Of a stretch of 64,000 bases of DNA, positions 40,594 to 50,316 are shown in pieces. Position numbers and translations under genes: made by a program. Position 1 is the stretch's first letter. Each line of letters opens with the position of its first letter. The stretch is from Prostheceraeus crozeri (taxonomy: Eukaryota > Platyhelminthes > Polycladida > Euryleptidae). The DNA lies in the NCBI GenBank assembly GCA_907163375.1, contig CAJQUW010010372.1, positions 136,501-200,500 of the forward strand, read 5' to 3'. Under the pieces are notes generated by a model, which was given only the letters and a program-made list of their open reading frames with translations, was not told where the DNA came from and made no database searches.

Positions 40594-42240
40594 TTATTTA
40601 AAAACCTTTAGGAGGTATGACATACCGTTGTAATCTGCAGTGTGATTGATCTTAGGTTGATACTCTTTTATCATTAAAGCTTCTACAACATTTATATGAT
40701 AATTACTGTTACCTTTATACCTTATGCGAAATTGATTACTTATATCATACGTACAATGATTACATGTATTGACATGTTTGTAAACTGCTGTATCTGTACT
40801 TCTATGCTCTTCGATCCTTTGTTGGAGTCTTCGTTTGGTTTTGCCAATATATTGGCTGCTTGGATCACCCAAGCATGTGAATTCATAGACCACACAAGAC
40901 TTCAGCAAAGGTCCCGATTTGCATTTCAAAGAGAAGTATGATTTTACTTTCGTAGTGTTGAATACAATCTTAGAGTTGATACCGTATCTTTTGTATATTT
41001 TCATAAAATTATTCCGTAATGTAAGCGATGGTTGACCAATATACGGAAGAACTGTATAGTTTACATGTGCATCTGCTGTACTCGTACATGTATCATTGTG
41101 CCCGTTGGAAATCACTGTATTCTTTTTGTTAAGAAAGTTACGTACGATTTTTTCTACTGTACTCCGAGGGTAGCCGTTTTTCTGAAAAATACTAGTCATG
41201 TTTTCTACTTCGTTATGAAACATTTCCCAGCAGTTTGATACTGTATATGCTCGATGTAACATCCCATTAATAAGTCCAACTTTCCATTGCCTAGGGCAAA
41301 AGAATTGTAATTTAATAAGAGGCCAGTATACGTATCTTTACGGTAAATGGAAGTTTGTAAAGTATCTTCAGTGTTAATGAATACATCTAGGAAAGGTAAC
41401 TTGTTGTTGCCCACTTCAGTGGTGAATTTTAGGTTAGGATGTTGTCTGTTTAGGTACTCATGGAATTTGTGAATTTTGTCTACGTTATCAAATACGCATA
41501 TGCAGTCATCTACATATCTGGAGTAGAACAGGGGCGAAAATTGTTCTCCCATCCAACCTTGTTCTAATTCTGCTAGGAAGAGATTGGCAAGCGTTGGTGC
41601 CAACGGTGAACCCATCGAAACTCCATCTGTTTGAGTATACATATTATCATTATACATAAAGCTACCTTGTGTAGCGAATTTACAAAGTTTTATGAAAACA
41701 TCTTTACCGTATCGCGGTTTGTTGTTTGAATTACTACTGTATACTAGGTTAGCTGCTATGTTAATAACTTCATCTACAGGTACATTGGTAAACAGTGATT
41801 CCACGTCAAAACTCACTAAGACATTATTCTTATTAAATACCGACTGTCTTTCTTTAATTCTGTCAATAAATTCAGCTGTTGAACTCAGCAGGTACGTTTT
41901 ATTGATGTGTTGTTTAATAATTGTATCGAGGTACTTGGTCAAATTGTAATTGTACGACCCTCTTGTACTGACAATTGGTGGAGCAGGAGCGTTAGTTTTA
42001 TGTACTTTTATCGTACCGTACATTTTAGCTGGTTCACTACCAGATGGCATAATGTACTTGTATGTGTCTTCAGTGATGTACCGTTTTACATATTTTACTA
42101 AGTATCGATACAATCTGCCTTCTTCCATAATGGTAGGGTGCTTTTCTAAGTCATCTGGTACTTGTACTTTTTTAAACTTAGAGGTATCATTGATAATTAC
42201 GTCTAATTTGTTAAAGTAACAAACTTTAACAAATTAGACG
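40594..42240 (-). mobile_element. Penelope-like element 1 (RT plus GIY-YIG), 5'-truncated
   Basis: Reverse strand. The reverse-transcriptase part has AKMYGTIKVHKTNAPAPPIV, FDVESLFTNVPVDE, GVSMGSPLAPTLANLFLAEL and the catalytic SRYVDDCICVF, then LPFLDVFI. The C-terminal part carries a GIY-YIG endonuclease (VVYEFTCLGDPSSQYIGKTK, RRLQQRIEEHR). Both domains are near complete, with about one break. It sits inside the pPolB gene, so it inserted after Polinton 2 was in place. The 5' end is truncated and ends in a foldback (42195-42245). Confidence 0.85.
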
Positions 42241-42245
42241 TAATT
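42195..42245. repeat. 23-bp foldback at the 5' end of Penelope-like element 1
   Basis: Perfect inverted arms at 42195-42217 and 42223-42245 around the 5-base spacer AACAA. One arm is element coding sequence (reads as NKLDVI on the reverse strand); the other is its inverted copy at the junction with pPolB. Such inverted 5' ends are a known by-product of target-primed integration. Confidence 0.7.
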
Positions 42246-44997
42246 TGAATTAAGTCTATAATTACATGCTGTTTTTATTTCATTGTTAAATAATGCATTC
42301 TTATAATCTTGAAATGTTATTTGGTTAGCCACTGATGCCTTTGAAATTCCTTTTAATGTTTTAGATGTTTTTGAACTTGTGCTAGAATTTGTGTTATAAC
42401 AATAACATTTAGGTTTTAAAAATACAGCTTCTGTTATGTGCTCTTCATTTCCTTCTAGTTCATCTTTTACTTTACATAAATCAGAAGAATGAATGATATC
42501 TTTCATTTTATTAATTTCTTCATCAAGTGAAGAATTATACGGTATTGTTAATTCTAAGAAAACGCTATCAGTATCTGTAAAGTGTAATTTATAGTTTTCG
42601 CCATAAGCAGGTGCTAAATAATCATATATAAATCTATACATAAATAGTTTAGCCAATTCTAATATAGTGAATCCTATAAAATTAAACTTATCATGTTTTA
42701 TAATGTTTCGTCTTAGATGCACTGCACATAGTTCATCACTGAATCTAGTAGTTCTTTTATATGTAGGTTTCCTTGTTAAATTTTGAAACCTATCTTTATC
42801 ATAAACTATTTCAATATTTTGTCTATTACGCACATTTTCAAAAGTCTCACCATACAATGCATTATTCATTAATTTAAAGAACACGCTTCCAAAATCATCT
42901 TTATTTCTTTTATCTATTTTACGTTTTTCAATATTGAACTCTATATAATCATTTAACCACCTACATTTTCTATACACTAGTTTCCGGTGAATTTTAACAA
43001 GAATCATTCCATGATCTAAATACCAATCTAGCATTCTTCCTTCAACAACATACTTTCCTTTATTACTTTGTGTTAAGTTCCTTTGTTGGCCTGTATTTCT
43101 TAGGAATTAAAGATTTTTGATAATCTGAAAAATCCTCTATATTGGGAATTTTGTTTTCGGGACAGAATGGATAATATTTTGTTGCGCCTTTTATATAATC
43201 AGGGCATGCTAAATCAACTTCATATATGTAACCATAATTATTTTCACCATCTAATGTAGGTTTGTATTCAAGAATGATTAAACAATTTTATAAACTGATC
43301 GCTTCTTGTATCATGCAAGAAGAATATAAGCTACTAAAATCATAATATAACAAATACTTTTCTCTCATGAATTCATCAACTGCTGCTTGACTCTCTTCAT
43401 TTGATATAAGTCCTTCTACATTTTGATTAAACAACTTTATAAACTGATCGCTTTCTTCTGGAGATAAAGGTTTATATATTCCATAATCATCAGGATTTAC
43501 TTTCTTATTATAACATTTAACATATCTATTACCTAGAGCAGATAAAACACCACCTCTAATTCCAGATTCCAAAAATAATAATTTATCATAAGAACTTTCT
43601 TCATGATATTTAAGTTTAACATTTGTATGTTTCAACCCTGCTAACCATGTTAATCCTGATGTAGAATAACAATAACATGGATCTATTCCGTAATATTCTA
43701 CATACATGTTACGAAAGTTTTCAAAAAGATCATCAAGGATTAATACATCTATCTGAAGATATTTCATTGTATAATCATACATTGTTCTACAATTTAACTC
43801 TCTCCAATTCTTTTCAGCTTCTGCATAGTCTTCTTCAGATAGTTGTGATTGTTTTAATGTTGATTTAAATTTATCACGTGAAGAAAGTTGATGTTCTTGC
43901 ATTATTTCATTTATTCTATTTATATCTCCAGTTAAATATTCGTAGGGAAAAATACCTTTTAAAGGTTTTAAATTATATTTATTTAATATTTTACATTGTT
44001 CAGGTTTCAAAGTTTTTCCCATGACCTCTAGTGAATAACGATTAAAAAATTTAAATGCATCTAATATTCTAATACAACCAAATTGCATTGAAAAATATTC
44101 TTCTTCTGTTTTACATAGTACGTTTGTTCTTAGTTGTTGTAATTTTTCAGATGAGAATAGATCTTTTATTATTAAATGGAAATCATATTTAGAACCATTG
44201 TAGAAATATAAAGGCACAAAGTTATATCTAAATTTATTAGCATTAAGATTACAAGAATTATGTGCTGCACCTCTATATAATCCATTTAGATTATCATGAT
44301 TTTTTACTTTATAAGTTGTAAATTCTTTTCCACAGTAATAACAATTTTTTTCATTATCAAATTGTACTAATTGGTCATACGTTAATGGAGGCATTGGTTT
44401 ATTTGTTTTAAGCAATTGTGAAAAATATTTTTGTAATTCTTCTATTTTCTTTGTAAACATTTCTGAACTATATTCACCATAGTATTGATAATATTCTGAT
44501 TTAAATAATTCAGGATAATTTGAATGAATGTACATTCCCCAACATAATGGTTTTTGTTCAAGCAAATGCTTACCAGAACTTTGTGTCATGTTAACATTAT
44601 ATGCTTCAAAATCACAATATATAATAAAGGGTACTTTATTTTTGTAATACCATTTATTATATACTAAATAATCTTCTTTAATAAAAGTATTTTTAACTGC
44701 TTCATTTTGTTGACAATTCTTCTTTAGTTCTAAAGCTCGTCATACATTGGAGACAGGGAAAATTTGCATTATCTGAAGATTATAGAAATATCTTTACACA
44801 ATATGTAATGACCTTGATAATATAGTATATTCGCTTGTGCTGGTTGCATTAACTGCTGCTTTAACATTTTTAACTTTTGTTGATATTCCTGTTGTAATAT
44901 TTCTAACTAATTGTTCAACGTGGTCATACTCAATCAATAAAATAGCACTAAGCTTCCGAACAGAAACCACGTAATAAAAAACCAACAGTTTTTGCAA

Positions 44998-46037
44998 GGC
45001 CTTTCACCTGCGTCTTACAGGCATCTTCAGGCAATTGTGTTATTCTTCACATTTGAGATAATATATATACATCGTCAATTAACTTTCAAACATCACTGTC
45101 CAAGCATGTCAAATCAATTAGCACATGATATGAAAGGGAATCTTTTCATCAAGTCTTAACAATAGGCAGTCGACCCTGCAGAAGTAACTGATCCCTCGTA
45201 CCCGCCCCTCACACCAGAAGACCTTTCCATGCCTGGCTAATCTCCCACCTGTTGTTGAAACTCGCCGTCCTCTCAGATAACACCGCTTCCTTCACCTTTC
45301 TCTTATACCAATGCCCCTCACCAGCTAAAATCCGCCCTTCCCGCTTTTTCAACATTTTTCTTGTGCTCTTTTGTTCTCACCTCCAGACCTCGTTTTGTCT
45401 CTCCGATGTAAACTTTGTCACAATCTGAGCATGGAATACTGTAAATTACCTCTTTCCTTTCCATTGCCTCCCTCTTTCTTATGAGTCCTTTCCCGATAGA
45501 ACCGGAATTCTTCTCGAACACTTTTATCTTGTGCCTTCTCATAATGTTGTAAATTCTCTCAAACAAATTCTTTTGGTAAGGTAAACAGACTACTCCTTCC
45601 CAATTATCAACTTTCACATCTACATGTATTTTCTCCTTCCTGACTGATCGAAAGCATCTCTCTATGAAACCCCTGCTGTAACCATTCTGCCGAAAAGCCC
45701 ACTTCAGATGTTCAAATTCCTCCTCTCTATTGTCCCCGTCACATACCTTCATCGCTCGTCTTATCAAACCTTTCAAAACTCCCGACTTGACCCGTTCGCT
45801 GTGATTCGATCTTTCATTAATATATAAATCCGTGTGAGTTTTTCTTTCTGTAGACCTTGGTAATAATTCTTTTTTCTTTTCTCTCTAGCTCTACATCCAA
45901 GAATGCCAAACTCCTTGTATTCTCGTTTTCTGTCTCGTACGTGAATTTTATATCGGGATGAACCGAATTCGTAAATTCCACCAACTCTTCTATGTCTTCC
46001 CCATTGCCTTCCACTACATCCAAACAGTCATCTACAG
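44998..46037 (-). mobile_element. Penelope-like element 2 (5'-truncated at the RT catalytic motif)
   Basis: Reverse strand. The sequence starts at the RT motif C region (DDCLDVVEGNG) and continues with DIKFTYETENENTRSLAFLD then VELERKEKRIITKVYRK. Next is a GIY-YIG domain (IYSIPCSDCDKVYIGETKRG then LEVRTKEHKK), after an LKWAFRQNGYSRGFIERCF helix typical of the family. It is GC-richer than the surrounding AT-rich Polinton, which shows foreign origin. It carries a hammerhead-like motif near its 3' end and has about one or two breaks. It is a different subfamily from element 1. Confidence 0.8.
45002..45030 (-). ncRNA. Hammerhead-ribozyme-like motif in Penelope-like element 2
   Basis: Reverse strand: CTGAAGA, a short hairpin (GCCTG-TAAGACG-CAGGT), then GAAA. 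This is the CUGANGA / stem II / GAAA core of hammerhead ribozymes, which Penelope-like elements are known to carry. I could not define stems I and III, so catalytic competence is unproven. Confidence 0.45.
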
Positions 46038-46043
46038 ATGTTT

Positions 46044-46480
46044 CTAACTGTTCTTGATATTTTTTTGAAATTGTTCTTCATATTGTTTTCGACATTGTTC
46101 TTCATATTGTTCATGATATTCCTTACTTAACATATTTATACCCATATGATATTCTTGTAGATTTTTTTGTTGACAATGTTCTTTATATTGTAGTAGATTT
46201 TTAGGATGACATTCTAGCTCATTAAATTGAGAATTACATTGTTGGTAGACTATGTATGATAATTTCAAATATTCTTTACCTTCAAGATTCAATTCTTTTT
46301 CAATATATTTGCGAAATAATATAGTTACTTCTTGTTGATATTCTTGTAGATATTGATTATGTAACATTTGTAACTCTTGTTGATATTCTTGTTGATATTC
46401 TTGTTGATATTGTTTTTTATATAGTTGCGGTAACATCTTTAACTTATGTATATATTCTGACGATAGAGACGAACGCTCGG
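46044..46480 (-). repeat. Coding repeats for EYQQE-type units in Polinton 2 pPolB
   Basis: Reverse-strand units of TTGTTGATATTC (Q-E-Y-Q) are repeated in tandem at about 46370-46410 and scattered as degenerate copies down to 46050. They give a long Gln/Glu/Tyr-rich, coiled-coil-prone insert before the exonuclease domain. Penelope-like element 2 inserted at its downstream side. Confidence 0.5.
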
Positions 46481-47788
46481 TTTCGTACTCATAGGGAAAT
46501 CCACATCCTTTATAATTATTATGATTAATCATCATTGGTGATAATGTTTTTATAATTTCATATTTTTCAGTACATATTACATTTCCTTTGTAAATAATAT
46601 TATGATGCATGTAATTTCCTCTTTCATTGTATACTATTTCTATTTGGCATAAATTTTTGTTATTCAATTATAATTCTTTTAAGTTGTTATAAACAATGTT
46701 ATTAACTTCAATATCTCCGGCATATAAGGGAGTAATACCACCAATAGAAACATACTTCACATTTAATTCAAAAACATTTACTTCTATTAAATTTTTATTC
46801 TTTTTGTGAAACTTTATTAACCTACTATAATCACATGGAAATTCATCCAAGCCATCAGAGAGATCAAATTCATTTATATATTCTTCTTTTGTTATAATGA
46901 CTTAGTCTTTCTTTGTGATATTTTGCAGGATGTAAATGTGCTATAACACTCCACAGAAAACAATATTCATCTTCATTCTGTATGTTGATTATTTGTGGAG
47001 AACTGAAAGGAAGGGGTATGTAACTACCATCAGTATTATTTTTATATTTGTCAATTACTATTTTCTTAGATAGTATTGCAATAAATCTCCAACCAGATTC
47101 ACGCAACTCAGCTTCAGTTATAGCATCTTTTAATTTATTTATCATTGTTTCAAATATGGGTTGTATATCATTTATATCATGAATTTCTTGTGTCTGTGTA
47201 AAATGTCCTTGTAATATTTCTTCAGTCATTCCATCGGGTCCAGTTTTTGTATAAAGTAATTCTACATTCATATAACATTTGAAAGATTTCTTAAATATAT
47301 TATAGAAGTTTGTTAATACATCATAAAACGTTTCATCGGTTTCATTATGTTCAACAGATTCATCAAATAGATATTTTATAACTGTTACAGCTTCGTCGGT
47401 TTCGTCAGTTTCATTAAATAAATTTCTTATATCTGTTTCGGGCGAAGTACTAGAACCTTCGATTTCCCCAAAAACATCTTCACTATTAAAAACTTTTTTA
47501 TATTCCGAATGTGAATAATCATCAAATATTTTTAAAACTTATATATCAGTAGGTAATGTTTCTAGATAGTTTTTGTAATTATTTAATTTTGATATATTTC
47601 CTTCATCAGCTCGATCTACATTTTGTAAATGCATTTTACTTTTCAAATGAGATTGATAACTTCTTTTTGTGTGTAACTGTCTTTTACATAAGACACAATA
47701 AAACTTGGCATTTTCCATTATTTTTCAGTTTTTAAAGAAAAAATTTGTGTTTTAATTTTACATATAAATTTTAGATCTTATAAATTTT

Positions 47789-48124
47789 TTAGATGAAGGC
47801 AGGAATATTTAATTGTTGCAATGTTTTTAAATCATATACTGCTAAATGTTCTTTATTAATTAACCACCATAAATTATTATAAGCCAAAAATACTCTGAAA
47901 CTTCGCAAACAAAGTGGAAAATCATTTGTTTTAGTGTATTTTAATATACCGTGTATTATTTTGTAATCTTTGACGAACTGCATATATTTTCGATGGTAAT
48001 GAAATTTAACTTCTTGTTTAGGTGTAAGAGGATTTCTAGGATGACGATAATTTTTTAAAACTGGCACATGTTCTATTTTATACATTTTTTCGTGCAACTT
48101 TTTGTCGTGTAACTTTTTCTCCAA
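47789..48124 (-). CDS. Polinton 2 protein of unknown function (111 aa)
   Basis: Starts MEKKLHDKKLHEKMYKIEHV. It is basic and histidine-rich (KNYRHPRNPLTPKQEVKFHY) and ends with FLAYNNLWWLINKEHLAVYD then LKTLQQLNIPAF. It contains no cysteine motif or membrane segment. It lies upstream of pPolB on the same strand and downstream of another unknown gene, so the three may be co-expressed. The open frame looks whole. The position next to the protein-primed polymerase suggests a replication accessory or terminal-protein role, but this is only inference. Confidence 0.45.
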   Translation of the reverse strand: MEKKLHDKKLHEKMYKIEHVPVLKNYRHPRNPLTPKQEVKFHYHRKYMQFVKDYKIIHGILKYTKTNDFPLCLRSFRVFLAYNNLWWLINKEHLAVYDLKTLQQLNIPAFI

Positions 48125-48199
48125 GATTCATTTATCGCATCCATCATTTTTTAGAAAAAAAATGCGTATCCAAAATTTATATCTAAAAATATAACTAAT

Positions 48200-48604
48200 T
48201 AATTATAGCACTCACGCCGTTTATTATTGGTTTTTTATCTTCAATTGTTTGTTTTGCTTCAGCTAATGTAGATGTGGCATCAGATATTATTGGTGTTGCT
48301 TTTTTCAAAGAATTTCTTACATCATCAATTCCAGATTTTAAACATTTTAATGTATTATTATTTTCTAATATACTAGCTTAGCTATTGGTATACCAAATTT
48401 TGCATTTAAATAATTATCAAAATAAAATGTTTCAGGAATAATTGTTAGTGGTACTTTTGCTTCATTTTCTAAAAAGATAATTATTTCTTCTACAGGTTGA
48501 GGTGTTACTTTCGCATACATTCTAATATCAAAGTCTTGAGAGTTATTGTATATTTCACGTTCAGTATCTATTAATATATTCAAATCTTTATCATATATTT
48601 GCAT
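48200..48604 (-). pseudogene. Polinton 2 protein of unknown function (beta-rich start, helical end)
   Basis: Starts MQIYDKDLNILIDTEREIYN, then FDIRMYAKVTPQPVEEIIIF and a beta-rich stretch with TIIPETFYFDNYLNAKFGIP. The end is a helical segment with SGIDDVRNSLKKATPIISDA. The family is not recognised. It lies between the zinc-finger gene and the 111-aa gene on the same strand. It is interrupted about once. Confidence 0.4.
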
Positions 48605-48619
48605 TTGCTCAATTATAGA

Positions 48620-49608
48620 TTAGGACAAAGTGTTACATGTCGCGGAAATATTTTCTTCAATATAATTTTTTGACAACCTCTACACTTTACTTTTTCTTTT
48701 AAACAATCCTTACACTGATATTTACTATCATAAAACTCTGTCTTAGGTTTAATAATTTGACAATTTGTACATTGTCTTGTAGAATTTATAAAAGAATTAT
48801 AATGATTAGTATTTCCTTAACTTGTGAAATATTTATTATAATTACGACATAGCTGATCTTTCATTTTATATTTTATTTTATCTTTTTTAGCCTCCTCTGG
48901 TTGCTCACATAATTTTAAATGACGTGCAAAATTTTTAGACGTTATATTTTTATTACAACCAGAACCTATTTTTTTCGTATTACATTGCACAGATTGTCGT
49001 GCATCCATAGATTGCCTAGCTTGAAGAATTTTATTTTTTTGTGGCATGTGAACTTCTTCCTGATTTTGATCGACATGATTATTCTGTACTAGATGATTAT
49101 TTGGAACTACATGATTATTCTGTACTAGATGATTATTTGGAACTACATGATTATTCTGTACTAGATGATTATTTGGAACTAAATAATTGTTATTTGGACC
49201 TACATGATTATTCTGTACTAGATGATTATTTGGAACTAAATAATTATTATTTGGACCTACGTTATTTTTGCTAGCTGTATAAAGATTTTGTCCTTGTTGA
49301 GGTATAAACAAATGTTGCAATTGTTGAATATTTCACATAGGTTGAATTTCTTGAAAAGGTTGCATATTTTGAATAGGTTGCATATTTTGACCTTGTTGAG
49401 GTATAAACAAATTTTTTAATTGTTGTGATTGACGAATGTATTGCTTATATGTCATAGGTAGTAATTGTTGCATACTTGACATAGGTTGCATATTTTGTTG
49501 AGATTGTTCTATAAGTTGACCACATGGTGTATATTTCGTATCTGAATATAAGAACGCTTGATTTGTAAAACGCTTATTACAAACTTGACAAATTTGAGTC
49601 ATTTCCAT
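48620..49608 (-). pseudogene. Polinton 2 zinc-finger protein with Q/M-rich and NNHVVP repeats
   Basis: Starts MEMTQICQVCNKRFTNQAFL, a C2H2/C2HC-like finger. A Gln/Met-rich stretch follows (QNMQPIQNMQPFQEIQPM), then 12-residue tandem repeats NNHLVQNNHVVP, then a second finger (GCNKNITSKNFARHLKLC). Near the C-terminus are further cysteine pairs (CTNCQII, YQCKDCLKEKVKCRGC) ending in RHVTLC. Repeated zinc-binding modules with low-complexity linkers suggest a nucleic-acid-binding, condensate-like protein. It is divergent from the fibre-like gene at 49697. The frame is interrupted a couple of times. Confidence 0.5.
49062..49262. repeat. 36-bp coding minisatellite (NNHVVPNNHLVQ units)
   Basis: About five units of 36 bp (read on the plus strand as GATTATTCTGTACTAGAT then GATTATTTGGAACTACAT), with two variant units containing a 12-bp AATAATTATTATT-type insertion. 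All keep the reverse-strand reading frame. Most units are identical, so the array expanded or was homogenised recently. Confidence 0.75.
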
Positions 49609-50316
49609 TTTTATGTGAGAAAAATTTATTTTTTATTTTCATGAGAAAATAATTTTTATTTTTTTATTTCCATGACATATCTTTTATTGTTAAAAAATGA
49701 TGTTACCAAATGTTGGTGGAGGTGCATATATCCCGAATAATCGTGAATCAGAAATAAAAAATTATATCATAAAAACTGGAGACGTTTTATCTGGTCCATT
49801 GCATCTTTCTATTCTTCTGCAACAAAATACAGAGTTAACAAATAAACAATATGTTGATACACAAATCAATGACTTAAAAGAAAAATATATAATCGCAGGT
49901 CTGTGGCGCTTACTTACAAAAAATAGAGGAATTTTGACGCTAAAAATAGAGGAAATGAAAAATGATTCTTTTGCAAAATTCTAACTTATTTGTGGTATGT
50001 CCAAGTGTGTTTGGAAAATTACACAGCAAAAAACGGTTTTTCAACTCAATGAATTGTCTCTAGAACTAGTTCCCTATATACCGCTTGTCCTTCACCCCGG
50101 CACTATGTATCAACTCCAGCATTTGAGAATTCTCTTGGCGGCATCAAAATCTGAAGAAGAAAGATTTGTACAGAGGATGTAGACTTCATGATGCAATATA
50201 CACGTGGACGTGCCCTTGGAATAATAGCCTTTTTCTCAAGAAACTTTACATCAGTTGTTTTTGAATGTAGATAGAGAGAAATCTGAAAGTGATCATTTAA
50301 CCTTTAACAGCGTAGT

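Larger units (their letters stand above)
40470..47718 (-). pseudogene. pPolB: Polinton 2 protein-primed DNA polymerase B (split by two Penelope-like elements)
   Basis: Starts at 47718 with a U1-like C2H2 finger (FYCVLCKRQLHTKRSYQSHL). The family's N-terminal domain follows near 46990 (ESGWRFIAIL, SYIPLPFSSPQIINIQNEDE then CFLWSVIAHLHP), then a Q/E/Y-rich region. Exo I (YCDFEAYN) lies near 44620, Exo II (YFYNGSKYDFHLI) near 44200, Exo III (KYLQIDVLILDDLFENFR) near 43730 and palm motif A (YYDFSSLYS) near 43330. Motif B (KLMNNALYG) lies near 42860 and motif C (FTDTDSVFLEL) near 42560. The last residues (SDGITALPFKL) lie near 40500. Penelope-like elements occupy about 40594-42240 and 44998-46037. 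It is interrupted several more times. Confidence 0.9.

Noticed and set aside
41692-42219. Several forward frames opposite Penelope-like element 1
   Set aside because: They are antisense to the clear reverse transcriptase reading and show no motif.
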